Source of the DNA: Clostridiaceae bacterium
Lineage (GTDB): Bacteria > Bacillota > Clostridia > Acetivibrionales > DUMB01
Length of the DNA: 51,304 nucleotides
Direction: 5' to 3'
NCBI GenBank assembly: GCA_012840535.1
Contig: DULF01000207.1
Location: forward strand, 1 to 51,304
Part shown: positions 1-10,114 of the stretch, one piece after another
Numbering within the stretch: position 1 is the stretch's first letter
Layout of the letters: each line of letters starts with the position of its first letter
Notes under the pieces: generated by a model
Database searches by the model: none
Told to the model about the DNA's origin: nothing
What the model saw: the letters and a program-made list of their open reading frames with translations, nothing else
Translations under genes and position numbers: made by a program

Positions 1-2
1 AT

Positions 3-1067
3 AATGAGAGTGAAAAAGTAAAAAACCACATTTTAAAGAATTGGGACGCAATAGTTGAAATCAGGGAGCCGGCTAAAAATGAGCAATATCCGATTTTGCT
101 TAAAAATAACAAGTTTGTCAAACCTTTTGAGCTTGTTACGGAATTATTCAGCTTGCCCAATTCCAGTGAAATTGATCCTAACGCATTTATGGCTCCGTTT
201 TTCTTTTTCTTCTTCGGCCTTATGGTTGGTGATGCAGGATATGGTTTGCTGATGGTGATTGGAACAAGTATTATTTTAAGAAAATTCAAATTTGAAGGTA
301 CCATTGGCAAATTAATCAAACTTCTCTTCTACTGTGGAATATCCACCTTTATATGGGGCGCGCTGCTTGGCGGATGGTTTGGTGACGTCGTTTCGGCAGT
401 GACCGGCGGCGCATATGCGATAAAACCTATATGGTTCAATCCTCTTGAAGACCCCATGAAGCTTCTGATATGGTCATTTGTTTTCGGAGTAATCCATTTG
501 TTTACCGGAATGGGGCTTAATGCATACAAACAAATAAGGGAAGGCAAGATTATTGACGCGATATTTGACACAGGTTTCTGGTACATATTCCTTATCGGGC
601 TTATGTTATTGCTTGTCGGAGGGACATTTGCAAGTATAGGCAAATACATGGCAGGTATTGGCGCCGTACTGCTGGTTATAACACAAGGAAGATCGGAGAA
701 AAATATATTTAAGAAATTTACCAAAGGGTTACTTAGCCTTTATAATTCCGTTGGATTTTTCAGTGATGTATTATCATATTCCAGACTTCTGGCATTAGGC
801 CTTTCCACAGGAGTGGTCGCCTCAGTTATAAACACCATTGGTACATTATTCGGTTTTGGACCGTTTGGCATAATAGTGTTTATCGTAGCGTTTGTTATTG
901 GCAGCTTGTTTAACATGCTTATAAATGTTCTTGGAGCATATGTCCATTCCAGCCGTTTGCAGTATGTTGAGTTTTTCGGTAAGTTTTACGAGGGCGGAGG
1001 TAAAGCTTTTGAGCCCTTTAAAATAAAAACAAAATATACTAAATTAGATGACAGGAGGACTGAATAA
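3..1067 (+). CDS. ntpI: V-type ATP synthase subunit I (5' partial)
   Basis: Frame 3 is open from the window start (NESEKVKNHILKNWDAIVEIREPAKNEQYP...) into the listed ORF; GLMVGDAGYGLLM and the multi-TM C-terminal domain are typical of subunit I/a; first gene of the operon in this window. Confidence 0.93.
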   Translation, partial: NESEKVKNHILKNWDAIVEIREPAKNEQYPILLKNNKFVKPFELVTELFSLPNSSEIDPNAFMAPFFFFFFGLMVGDAGYGLLMVIGTSIILRKFKFEGTIGKLIKLLFYCGISTFIWGALLGGWFGDVVSAVTGGAYAIKPIWFNPLEDPMKLLIWSFVFGVIHLFTGMGLNAYKQIREGKIIDAIFDTGFWYIFLIGLMLLLVGGTFASIGKYMAGIGAVLLVITQGRSEKNIFKKFTKGLLSLYNSVGFFSDVLSYSRLLALGLSTGVVASVINTIGTLFGFGPFGIIVFIVAFVIGSLFNMLINVLGAYVHSSRLQYVEFFGKFYEGGGKAFEPFKIKTKYTKLDDRRTE

Positions 1068-1070
1068 CTT

Positions 1071-1562
1071 ATGAAATGGTATGAGTTTTTAATAAGCGGA
1101 AACTTTTTGGCATTGCTTGGCGCCTCGTTAGCTGTTATTATTGCAGGTTTGGGTTCCGCAAAGGCGGTAGGAATGGTTGGTGAAGCTGCCGCAGGTGTTG
1201 TAACAGAGGATCCTGACAGGTTTGGACAAACATTGCTGCTACAGGCTCTGCCAGGTACGCAGGGTATATATGGTTTGCTTACTGCATTCGTTATTTTAAA
1301 TAAAATAGGCATTGTCGGTGGTACACCAAAGGTACTTACAAGTGAACAGGGTATATTGTTGCTTGCAGCTGCCCTTCCTATAGCAATTGTTGGTTATTTC
1401 TCAGCAATAGCACAGGGAAGAGCTGCAACCGCAGGTGTCGCTATTGTGGCAAAAAGGCCCCAGGAGCTTGCAAAGGCCATTACATACGCTGCAATGGTTG
1501 AGACATATGCTGTGCTTGCACTTTTGGGCTCAATTTTAATGATTTTTGGAATCAAAGTATAA
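1071..1562 (+). CDS. ntpK: V-type ATP synthase subunit K (proteolipid)
   Basis: 163 aa, four TM segments, LPGTQG and AMVETYA motifs of NtpK-type proteolipids. Confidence 0.95.
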   Translation: MKWYEFLISGNFLALLGASLAVIIAGLGSAKAVGMVGEAAAGVVTEDPDRFGQTLLLQALPGTQGIYGLLTAFVILNKIGIVGGTPKVLTSEQGILLLAAALPIAIVGYFSAIAQGRAATAGVAIVAKRPQELAKAITYAAMVETYAVLALLGSILMIFGIKV

Positions 1563-1580
1563 ACAAGGGAGTGTCTTTTA

Positions 1581-2183
1581 ATGGCAGGAGCGGAAAAGTT
1601 AATAGAGAGAATACTGGATGAAGCCCGCCGGCAGGCACAGGCCAATGTGGAAAAGGCCGAGAAGGAAGCAGAGGCTATACTACGGGCTGCTAAAGAGAAA
1701 GCGGAAGAAAAGGAAAGAATCGCCTTAGAAAAAGCCCGTATAAACGCAGACGAAAAAAAGAGAAGAATGATCGCTTCTGCTGAGCTTGATGCTAAAAAAG
1801 AGAGACTGAAGGCTAAACAGGAAATCATAGAAAGTGCTTTTAACATGGCAATAGAGAAGTTAAATTCTCTACCGGAAGATCAGTATTTTGATATTCTGGC
1901 AGATATGATGGCCGGTATTGTCAAGGGAGAAAGCTGTGAAATAATACTTTCCGGCAGAGATAAGGAAAGGCTTAATGCAGCTTATTTAAATAACATAAGA
2001 AACCGCCTTAAGGAAAAGGGCTATGCCGGTAATGTCGATGTATCTTCTGAAACAAGGGATATTAAAGGCGGATTTATTTTGAAGATGGGAGATATTGAAA
2101 TAAACAACTCCTTTGATGCGATATTGAGAATGAAGCGCGACGAGTTGGAGCCGGAAGTGGTAAAAATACTGTTCCAAAGTTAA
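1581..2183 (+). CDS. ntpE: V-type ATP synthase subunit E
   Basis: Charged, alanine-rich N-terminal coiled coil, typical E subunit; operon position K-E-C. Confidence 0.9.
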   Translation: MAGAEKLIERILDEARRQAQANVEKAEKEAEAILRAAKEKAEEKERIALEKARINADEKKRRMIASAELDAKKERLKAKQEIIESAFNMAIEKLNSLPEDQYFDILADMMAGIVKGESCEIILSGRDKERLNAAYLNNIRNRLKEKGYAGNVDVSSETRDIKGGFILKMGDIEINNSFDAILRMKRDELEPEVVKILFQS

Positions 2184-2218
2184 CGCCAGCGGTTTGGGGC
2201 AAAAGGAGGGAAAGTATA

Positions 2219-3223
2219 TTGACAGCCGAAACTGAATATGTTTATGCGGTTGGAAGAATACGTGCCATTGAGAAAAAACTCCTGGATAAGAGCGGAATTG
2301 AAAGGATGCTTGATGCCAAGTCACCGGAGGAAGCATTGAAGGTTCTTGTTGATGCGGGATATGGCAGTAATGTGGGCGATGCGTCAAATCCTTTTCATTA
2401 TGAAAACCTTTTAAAAGAAGAGCAAAAAAAAGTTTTTAAGCTTCTTAAGGAAATTGCACCCGAACCAGAGGTGTTTGACCTGTTTTTGCTGCGCAATGAT
2501 TACCATAACATAAAGACGGTTTTAAAAGCCGAATTTCTTGGCCAGGACAGCAGCGATATACTTGTGGATTCCGGCTCTATTGAAGTCAATAAGCTTAAGG
2601 CTATGATACGCGACAGGAATTTTAAAGAGATACCTGAAATAATGAAAGAGGCAATTGAAGAATGTATGGATTTATTCAACAGGACCGGTGATCCCCAGGT
2701 TATTGACGTAATTCTGGACAAGGCTAATTTCCGGCAGATGAAGGAAAAAGCGGAAGAATCAAAATACAGCTTTTTAATAAATATTGTAGAAAACATGATT
2801 GACCTCACTAACATAAAAATATTTTTAAGAACGAGAAATGTAGGAAAATCATGGGATGCAATACAAAAAATGCTGCTTCCGGGAGGGACTGTTGAAAACA
2901 GCCTGTTTTTTGAAAGCATGAACGATTCCCTCGAAGACTTTATTAAGAAATTGAAACAAAAGCCTTATGGTGCGATATGCGAAGAAGGGATTGAAAGCTT
3001 TAAAAACACAGGTAGCTTTACCGGATTTGAAAAGCTTGTCGACAACTATATGATTTCCTTGGTCAAGAAGGCTAAATATAAGGCTTTTGGTATTGAGCCG
3101 CTCATTGGTTATCTTATAGCCAAGGAAAATGAAATAAAGAACGCGCGTATTGTAATGGTAGGAAAAATAAATAACATACCTAATGAGGTAATTAAGGAAA
3201 GGCTGAGGGAGACTTATGTATAA
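2219..3223 (+). CDS. ntpC: V-type ATP synthase subunit C
   Basis: V-ATPase C/d-like sequence (YVYAVGRIRAIEKKLL...LLRNDYHNIKTVLKA); TTG start with upstream AGGAGGG. Confidence 0.9.
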   Translation: MTAETEYVYAVGRIRAIEKKLLDKSGIERMLDAKSPEEALKVLVDAGYGSNVGDASNPFHYENLLKEEQKKVFKLLKEIAPEPEVFDLFLLRNDYHNIKTVLKAEFLGQDSSDILVDSGSIEVNKLKAMIRDRNFKEIPEIMKEAIEECMDLFNRTGDPQVIDVILDKANFRQMKEKAEESKYSFLINIVENMIDLTNIKIFLRTRNVGKSWDAIQKMLLPGGTVENSLFFESMNDSLEDFIKKLKQKPYGAICEEGIESFKNTGSFTGFEKLVDNYMISLVKKAKYKAFGIEPLIGYLIAKENEIKNARIVMVGKINNIPNEVIKERLRETYV

Positions 3224-3533
3224 GATTGGGGTAATAGGAGACAAGGATAGTGTCCTTGGTTTTAAAGCAGTCGGGCTGTCGGTATTTCCGGTTACCCGGT
3301 CCCAGGAAGCCGAAGAAATTCTGCATAAGCTCGCAGAAGAACAATATGCTGTGATATATATTACAGAGCAAATTGCAAAGGATATTATTTCAAGCATAGA
3401 TTCATACAAGGACAAAAGGTTTCCTGCAATAATTCCCATTCCGGGAAATCAGGGAAGCCTGGGAATAGGTATGGAATGCATTAAGAAGTCTGTTGAACGT
3501 GCAGTAGGAGCAGATATATTATTCAAGGAATAG
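3216..3533 (+). CDS. ntpF: V-type ATP synthase subunit F
   Basis: MYKIGVIGDKDSVLGFKAVGLSVFPV is a characteristic subunit F N-terminus; overlaps the ntpC end. Confidence 0.93.
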   Translation: MYKIGVIGDKDSVLGFKAVGLSVFPVTRSQEAEEILHKLAEEQYAVIYITEQIAKDIISSIDSYKDKRFPAIIPIPGNQGSLGIGMECIKKSVERAVGADILFKE

Positions 3534-3539
3534 GGCAAT

Positions 3540-3680
3540 TAGGTAAGAGGTGAGAGGTTGGAGGTTAGAAATAGGAGATAGAAGTCAAATCTTACAACAA
3601 CCCCTAACCTCTGACCTATAACCTTTATCCCGTTACCGTAAGGTAATACCTCTAACCTATTACCTCTAACCTATAACCTG
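3540..3680. repeat. Intergenic inverted heptamer repeat (AGGTTAG-like units, then CTAACCT-like units)
   Basis: 3541-3568 reads AGGTAAG|AGGTGAG|AGGTTGG|AGGTTAG; 3604-3624 reads CTAACCT|CTGACCT|ATAACCT; further CTAACCT/ATTACCT/CTAACCT/ATAACCT units to about 3678; internal TTACC-GTAA-GGTAA mini-hairpin. Confidence 0.85.
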
Positions 3681-3721
3681 CACTTATTGTGTGTAATAAA
3701 CTGCGAAAGAAGGGATGATAT

Positions 3722-5491
3722 TTGGTTCAGGGAACGATCGTTAAGGTATCCGGCCCTCTTGTCATTGCTGAAGGAATGAGAGAGGCGAATATGTTTGACG
3801 TGGTACGTGTCAGTGAACATCGCCTCATCGGAGAAATAATAGAAATGCATGGAGACAGGGCATCAATACAGGTGTATGAGGAAACCGCCGGACTAGGGCC
3901 TGGTGAGCCGGTGTATTCTACGGGTGCGCCTCTTAGTGTTGAACTTGGACCCGGAATGATTGGAAAAATTTATGACGGAATTCAAAGACCATTGGAAAAG
4001 ATAAGAGAAATGGTTGGAAGCAATATTACAAGGGGTATTGATGTGGCTTCTATTGACAGAAACAAAAAATGGATGTTTAAACCGGCTGTTGAAAAGGGTG
4101 CCAGAGTTGTATCCGGTGATATAATCGGAACTGTCCAGGAAACAGTTATCGTGGAGCACAGGATTATGGTTCCATATGGCGTTGAAGGGACGGTAGAAGA
4201 AGTATTTGAGGGAGAATTCACGATTGAAGATACTGTTGCAAGAGTAAAAAAGGACAACGGGGAAATTGTTGATTTAAAGATGCTGCAAAAATGGCCTGTC
4301 AGAGTTGGAAGGCCGTATAAAGAAAAGCTTCCGCCTGAATCGCCCATGATTACAGGGCAGAGGGTTATTGATACATTGTTTCCGTTGGCAAAAGGTGGTG
4401 TGGCAGCAGTGCCGGGACCGTTCGGAAGCGGAAAGACCGTGGTGCAGCATCAGCTTGCAAAATGGGCTGACGCTGATATTGTTGTATATATTGGATGCGG
4501 TGAACGTGGGAATGAGATGACAGATGTTCTGATGGAGTTTCCTGAACTGAAAGACCCACGGACAGGCGAATCGATCATGATGAGAACCGTGCTTATTGCC
4601 AACACGTCGGACATGCCTGTTGCTGCGCGTGAAGCTTCTATATACACCGGCATAACTATTGCGGAATATTTCAGGGATATGGGATACAATGTCGCCCTTA
4701 TGGCGGATTCCACATCGCGCTGGGCAGAAGCTCTTAGAGAAATGTCCGGGCGTTTGGAGGAAATGCCCGGTGAAGAAGGATACCCTGCGTATTTAGGTTC
4801 CAGGATAGCTCAGTTCTATGAGAGGGCTGGAAGAGTTATAAGCCTTGGGACAAATGGCAGAGAAGGTTCGATATCTGCAATAGGCGCTGTATCGCCTCCC
4901 GGCGGTGACCTTTCAGAACCGGTTACGCAGGCAACATTAAGAATTGTCAAGGTATTCTGGGGTCTTGATGCCTCTCTTGCGTACAGGCGGCATTTTCCGG
5001 CGATAAATTGGCTTTTAAGCTATTCATTGTATTCGGATATGTTGGATGAGTGGATGAACCGGAATATCGCCAGAGACTGGAGTGTCTTGAAAGCTGACGC
5101 AATGAGGCTTTTGCAGGAAGAAGCCGAACTTGAGGAAATAGTAAGGCTTGTAGGTGTAGATGCATTATCTCCTGCCGACAGGCTGACTCTGGAAGCTGCC
5201 AAGTCAATCCGTGAAGATTATCTTCACCAGAATGCTTTCCATGATGTAGACACTTATACTTCAATGCATAAACAATACAGGATGCTCAAGCTTATAATGA
5301 ATTACTACTACAAGGGCAAAAAAGCTATAGAGACAGGAGCGGATATTAAAGAGCTGTTCGCGCTTCCGGTAAGGGAGAGAATAGGAAGGGCGAAATATAC
5401 AAGAGAAGATCAGGTGGATGCTGTCTTTGACGATATTGAGCTTGAGCTTAACCAGCAGATGGATGCACTGAGGTCAAAGGAGGTTGTCTAG
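3722..5491 (+). CDS. ntpA: V-type ATP synthase subunit A (catalytic)
   Basis: Walker [27 protein letters not shown]; 589 aa; TTG start. Confidence 0.97.
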   Translation: MVQGTIVKVSGPLVIAEGMREANMFDVVRVSEHRLIGEIIEMHGDRASIQVYEETAGLGPGEPVYSTGAPLSVELGPGMIGKIYDGIQRPLEKIREMVGSNITRGIDVASIDRNKKWMFKPAVEKGARVVSGDIIGTVQETVIVEHRIMVPYGVEGTVEEVFEGEFTIEDTVARVKKDNGEIVDLKMLQKWPVRVGRPYKEKLPPESPMITGQRVIDTLFPLAKGGVAAVPGPFGSGKTVVQHQLAKWADADIVVYIGCGERGNEMTDVLMEFPELKDPRTGESIMMRTVLIANTSDMPVAAREASIYTGITIAEYFRDMGYNVALMADSTSRWAEALREMSGRLEEMPGEEGYPAYLGSRIAQFYERAGRVISLGTNGREGSISAIGAVSPPGGDLSEPVTQATLRIVKVFWGLDASLAYRRHFPAINWLLSYSLYSDMLDEWMNRNIARDWSVLKADAMRLLQEEAELEEIVRLVGVDALSPADRLTLEAAKSIREDYLHQNAFHDVDTYTSMHKQYRMLKLIMNYYYKGKKAIETGADIKELFALPVRERIGRAKYTREDQVDAVFDDIELELNQQMDALRSKEVV

Positions 5492-6868
5492 ATGCTTAAG
5501 GAGTACAGAACTATAAACGAAGTTGCCGGTCCTTTGATGCTCGTCAGACAAGTTGAAGGAGTCAAATATGGAGAACTGGGCGAGATAGAGCTTAAAAACG
5601 GCGAAACACGCAGGTGCAGGGTGCTGGAGGTAGATGGAGATAATGCCCTTGTACAGCTGTTTGAAAGCTCGGCAGGAATAAACATTGCCGAGAGTAAAGT
5701 GAGATTTTTGGGCAGGGGAATAGAACTTCCCGTATCTATTGACATGCTTGGAAGAGTGTTTGACGGATTAGGAAGGCCAATTGACGGAGGGCCGAATATT
5801 ATACCGGATGCCAGACTTGATATAAACGGTGTTCCTATTAACCCTGCAGCAAGGAATTATCCGTCCGAATTTATTCAAACAGGGATATCTGCCATAGATG
5901 GATTGAATACGCTTGTAAGAGGACAGAAGCTTCCGATATTTTCAGGCTCTGGTTTGCCCCATGCCCAGCTTGCAGCGCAGATAGCAAGGCAGGCAAAAGT
6001 GCTTGGCACGGACAGCAAATTTGCGGTTGTGTTCGCTGCAATAGGTATTACTTTTGAAGAGGCAAACTTCTTTATAACGGACTTTAAAAGGACAGGAGCT
6101 ATTGACCGTGCTGTATTATTCATGAACCTGGCTAATGACCCGGCAATTGAGCGTATATCCACTCCTCGTATGGCTCTTACCGCGGCTGAGTACCTTGCCT
6201 TTGAAAAGGATATGCATGTACTGGTTATCCTTACGGATATAACAAATTATGCCGAGGCTCTGCGCGAGGTATCGGCAGCAAGAAAGGAAGTGCCCGGAAG
6301 AAGGGGATATCCAGGCTACCTTTATACGGACCTTGCGACTATATATGAAAGGGCAGGAAGGAAAAAGGATAAGGAAGGCAGCATAACGCTCATACCTATC
6401 CTTACAATGCCGGAAGATGACAAAACTCATCCTATTCCCGACCTTACCGGTTATATAACCGAGGGACAGATAATTTTAAGCAGGGAACTTCACAGGAAAG
6501 GAATAACTCCGCCTATAGACGTTCTTCCATCACTTTCGCGTCTGAAGGATAAAGGTATAGGAGCAGGTAAAACGAGGGAAGACCACGCAGATACAATGAA
6601 CCAGCTGTTTGCTGCATATGCAAGAGGAAAAGAAGCAAAAGAACTGGCGGTCATATTAGGAGAGGCTGCACTGACTGATACTGACAAACTGTATGCAAAA
6701 TTTGCTGATGAATTTGAAAAAGAATACGTTTCACAGGGATTTGACGAAGACAGGCCTATAGAGAAGACCCTGGAAATAGGGTGGAAGCTTCTTTCAATCT
6801 TGCCGGTAAGCGAACTTAAGCGTATAAGGGATGAATATATAGATAAGTATTATCCGTGTAATAGGTAA
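5492..6868 (+). CDS. ntpB: V-type ATP synthase subunit B
   Basis: [18 protein letters not shown]...[18 protein letters not shown]; 458 aa. Confidence 0.97.
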   Translation: MLKEYRTINEVAGPLMLVRQVEGVKYGELGEIELKNGETRRCRVLEVDGDNALVQLFESSAGINIAESKVRFLGRGIELPVSIDMLGRVFDGLGRPIDGGPNIIPDARLDINGVPINPAARNYPSEFIQTGISAIDGLNTLVRGQKLPIFSGSGLPHAQLAAQIARQAKVLGTDSKFAVVFAAIGITFEEANFFITDFKRTGAIDRAVLFMNLANDPAIERISTPRMALTAAEYLAFEKDMHVLVILTDITNYAEALREVSAARKEVPGRRGYPGYLYTDLATIYERAGRKKDKEGSITLIPILTMPEDDKTHPIPDLTGYITEGQIILSRELHRKGITPPIDVLPSLSRLKDKGIGAGKTREDHADTMNQLFAAYARGKEAKELAVILGEAALTDTDKLYAKFADEFEKEYVSQGFDEDRPIEKTLEIGWKLLSILPVSELKRIRDEYIDKYYPCNR

Positions 6869-7060
6869 GAGGTGAGAGGTACGAGGTAAGAGGTTAGGAT
6901 TGCTTTTAGGCAATTCAGAGGTTGGATGTTGGAGGTTAGAAGTGACTTACAGCAAGCTTTGGGTAAGGGGTAATAGTGGAAGTTCCTTAACCGAATATAA
7001 AGAGAATTTATAGAAACCTCTAACCCATAACCTATAACCCGTTATCATAAGGTAAGATGT
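6862..7060. repeat. Second copy of the inverted heptamer repeat; overlaps the ntpB stop codon
   Basis: TAGGTAAGAGGTGAGAGGT (6862-6880) is identical to 3540-3558; later AACCTCTAACCCATAACCTATAACCCGTTATCATAAGGTAAG resembles 3604-3650. Confidence 0.85.
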
Positions 7061-7146
7061 AGGGGATTGATTTATCTATCCTGATAAAGCAGAAGATAAA
7101 AATCGGAGAACAGAAGTGAGAGAAAAGATTAAGGAGCGATAAAATT

Positions 7147-7818
7147 ATGGCAATTATGCGTGTAAATCCGACCCGTATGGAGCTTACGCGCCTTAAGAAG
7201 CGGCTTCAGGTGGCACGCAGGGGACATAAACTGTTAAAAGATAAAAGAGACGAACTTATGAAGAAGTTCCTTGAACTTGTAAGAAGGAACAAGGAACTTC
7301 GTGAAAGAGTTGAAAATATGCTAATGAAAGTGCACTCGAATTTTTTGATTGCAAGGGCAGTTATGTCTTCGGAAGTGCTGGAGGAATCCCTTATGTTTCC
7401 GAAGCAAAGTGTATCCCTTGAAGTTTCAACAAAAAACGTTATGAGTGTAAACATACCGGTATTCAATTTCAAAACAGCCAGTATGGATGAGAGCAACATC
7501 TTTCCATATGGCTTTGCATCCACTTCGGCTGAGCTTGACGGGGCAATACGCACGCTATCGGATGTTTTGCCGTACATGCTTGAATTAGCTGAGATGGAAA
7601 AATCCGCACAGCTTATGGCAGAAGAAATAGAGAAAACTAGAAGAAGAGTAAATGCGCTTGAGTATGTTTTGATACCGCAGCTTGATGAAACAATAAGATA
7701 CATTACCATGAAACTGGATGAAAATGAAAGAGGAAACCTGACAAGATTGATGAAGGTCAAGGACATGATGCTGGAACAGGCCCATCAGTACAAGGCCAGG
7801 CAAAAAGCAGCGGATTAG
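7147..7818 (+). CDS. ntpD: V-type ATP synthase subunit D
   Basis: [35 protein letters not shown] is diagnostic of subunit D. Confidence 0.96.
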   Translation: MAIMRVNPTRMELTRLKKRLQVARRGHKLLKDKRDELMKKFLELVRRNKELRERVENMLMKVHSNFLIARAVMSSEVLEESLMFPKQSVSLEVSTKNVMSVNIPVFNFKTASMDESNIFPYGFASTSAELDGAIRTLSDVLPYMLELAEMEKSAQLMAEEIEKTRRRVNALEYVLIPQLDETIRYITMKLDENERGNLTRLMKVKDMMLEQAHQYKARQKAAD

Positions 7819-7853
7819 TGTTTATAATAAAACAAGAAGGTTTATAAAACAGA

Positions 7854-7891
7854 AAGGGAGCAGGTTTTGAATACCGCTCCCTTGAATTTTT
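7854..7891 (+). terminator. Probable intrinsic terminator of the V-ATPase operon
   Basis: AAGGGAGC-a-GGT ... ACC-GCTCCCTT stem followed by GAATTTTTCT. Confidence 0.65.
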
Positions 7892-7910
7892 CTTCCAAAT
7901 CCCCTTTAAC

Positions 7911-8264
7911 TTATCTTCCAAATCTTCTTTTTGCCCTGGGCTTTCCCAGAATTTCTGATAAAATGATTCCCTTGAGCAAACTTTCTTTATTTAAATCCAA
8001 GAAAACATATTTGTTCTCCATTGCTCCATGAGAATATAAATCATCTTCTTTTTGCAATTCTGACTCCATTGCTTCTAGACCGGATGAAGCTGGCTGGTCA
8101 TTATCCTGCTCTTCATTTTCATCAGGAGCCTGGTCATTCTTTTTAGATAGATTGCCGGCAAATTGACCGGTATAAACCGGATTTCTGTACAAATTCTTAT
8201 AAATCAAATCCAAATTCTCATCCAGCAAAAATTTTGCATTCTTATTCAGGATAAATCTTGCCAT
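7911..8264 (-). CDS. Hypothetical protein downstream of floA
   Basis: 117 aa ORF (MARFILNKNAKFLLDEN...KPRAKRRFGR), RBS AAAGGGG, 14 nt after floA; no family recognised. Confidence 0.6.
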   Translation of the reverse strand: MARFILNKNAKFLLDENLDLIYKNLYRNPVYTGQFAGNLSKKNDQAPDENEEQDNDQPASSGLEAMESELQKEDDLYSHGAMENKYVFLDLNKESLLKGIILSEILGKPRAKRRFGR

Positions 8265-8278
8265 CAATAACAGCCCCT

Positions 8279-9271
8279 TTATTTTTTATCGCCTGTATCG
8301 GGTAATTCGGGCTTTGCAATGGAAGATATGGCATTTCGCATCTGTGTATCGGATATAATATTTTGCAAGTTGTAATAATCCAAAACCCCCAGCTTGCCCT
8401 CACGAAGAGCGGCAGCCAATGCTTTTGGAACTTCGGCCTCAGCTTCAACAACCTTTGCTCTCATTTCCTGTACGGCAGCCTTCATTTCCTGTTCTTTTGC
8501 CACAGCCATTGCCCTTCTCTCTTCCGCCTTAGCCTGGGCTATCCGCTTGTCGGCTTCAGCCTGGTCGGTTTGCAACTGGGCGCCGATATTTCTTCCGACA
8601 TCAACATCGGCTATATCAATTGATAATATTTCAAAGGCGGTACCGGCATCTAATCCTTTTGCAAGTACAGTCCTTGATATCAAATCCGGATTTTCCAAAA
8701 CTTCTTTATGCGTTTCTGATGATCCTACCGTAGTAACGATACCTTCTCCGACGCGGGCAATAATGGTTTGCTCTCCTGCACCTCCCACAAGCCGGTCAAT
8801 ATTTGCACGGACTGTTACCCTTGCTTTTGCCTTTAATTCGATACCGTCCTTGGCAATAGCTGCAACTATAGGAGTTTCTATTACCCTAGGATTAACGCTC
8901 ATTTGAACTGCCTCAAGGACATCACGTCCGGCAAGGTCAATAGCAGCAGCCCTTTCAAACTCAAGAGGTATATTTGCTCTTTGTGCAGCTATCAGTGCAT
9001 TTACAACCCTGTCTACATTGCCGCCTGCAAGATAATGAGCTTCCAGTTTGTTGATGGATAAGTCCAGGCCTGCCTTTACCGCTTTAATAAGGGGATTTAC
9101 AACTCTTGACGGAACAACCCTCCTTAGCCTCATCCCAACCAAGGTAAAGATTCCTATTTTTACGCCTGCTGCAAAAGCTGAAATCCATAATCCAAGCGGA
9201 ACAAAACTGAAAAAGATTGATAGAAATATGATTATTGCAATAATAATAATAAAAATAAACACGAGTTCCAC
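8279..9271 (-). CDS. floA: Flotillin-like protein FloA
   Basis: N-terminal hydrophobic anchor, SPFH-type sequence with [54 protein letters not shown]. Confidence 0.93.
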   Translation of the reverse strand: MELVFIFIIIIAIIIFLSIFFSFVPLGLWISAFAAGVKIGIFTLVGMRLRRVVPSRVVNPLIKAVKAGLDLSINKLEAHYLAGGNVDRVVNALIAAQRANIPLEFERAAAIDLAGRDVLEAVQMSVNPRVIETPIVAAIAKDGIELKAKARVTVRANIDRLVGGAGEQTIIARVGEGIVTTVGSSETHKEVLENPDLISRTVLAKGLDAGTAFEILSIDIADVDVGRNIGAQLQTDQAEADKRIAQAKAEERRAMAVAKEQEMKAAVQEMRAKVVEAEAEVPKALAAALREGKLGVLDYYNLQNIISDTQMRNAISSIAKPELPDTGDKK

Positions 9272-9320
9272 GAATACAATCTCCTTTCATTTAAAAATGA
9301 TATTTGCAATTCACGCATTT

Positions 9321-9821
9321 TTATTTTATCTCCCTTACAACAATACGCCTGCCCGAAACTGAAATGATTTTAACCCGCGTGTTTGCAGGAATAAATTCTC
9401 CTTCTGTAACGACGTCAAGCTTAACCCCGTCAAAAATAGCTATTCCGGCAGGTCGAAGAGGAGTAATAGACTCTCCTTCTTTTCCGAGGTATTCTTTTAA
9501 ATCGTCAGTTCCGCTAAAGCCTGATTTTGCATCCAGTGCTTCCGAAAGTATCAGTGTTCTGGAAAGACGGCCTTTTGAAGCGGAATGATAAACCAGAAAA
9601 AGCGCTATACCAAGAAGCACAAGTATTATTATTACCATAATAAGGGCTTCAAATGCGTTTTTAGCAGTAAGTACCACACCGGCTGCAAGCAAAATTAAGC
9701 CTATAATTCCCGGGGCTCCAAAGCCCGGGTAAAAAAATTCCAGTATAACCAATCCAAGTCCAATGATAAAGCAGAGAGCTTGAATTATGCCAATGCTGGA
9801 AACAAAGCTAAAAATCGGCAA
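9321..9821 (-). CDS. NfeD family membrane protein
   Basis: Hydrophobic N-terminal half, C-terminal OB-fold-like region (FIPANTRVKIISVSGRRIVVREI), directly upstream of floA. Confidence 0.85.
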   Translation of the reverse strand: MPIFSFVSSIGIIQALCFIIGLGLVILEFFYPGFGAPGIIGLILLAAGVVLTAKNAFEALIMVIIILVLLGIALFLVYHSASKGRLSRTLILSEALDAKSGFSGTDDLKEYLGKEGESITPLRPAGIAIFDGVKLDVVTEGEFIPANTRVKIISVSGRRIVVREIK

Positions 9822-10114
9822 TTAGAGTCACCCCCAAAATAAAAAACTTTTACTTGCTAATCCATCTGTAATTAGTGGGACATAATGAGTAACATACAGT
9901 ATTAATTTGAAATCCAGTATATTTAGTATATTTTTTAACTGTTATATATAAATTATACACTTATAAATTCACTTTGTGAACAACATTTATTTGATGACAC
10001 TTGAGTTATAAAGTGCTATTATATAATTAAAAGTGAAATTTTTGAAATGTGCTTGGCGTTAAATAAGTTTTACGCTAATTTGCAATTAAAACTTTTTGGT
10101 TTTGGGAGGTAAAT

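Noticed and set aside
329-724. 131-aa minus-strand ORF opposite ntpI, and similar antisense ORFs (e.g. 1394-1846, 2849-3439, 8394-8906, 30162-30863, 21876-22451)
   Set aside because: They lie wholly or largely antisense to well-supported conserved genes, have no recognisable domains and low-complexity composition; treated as shadow ORFs.
3540-3680. CRISPR-like array
   Set aside because: Units are 7 nt, degenerate, contiguous and inverted, with no spacers and no cas genes in the window.
9968-9980. TTCAC-TTT-GTGAA palindrome upstream of the TIM-barrel isomerase
   Set aside because: Single short palindrome in AT-rich intergenic DNA with no second copy or known regulator nearby.
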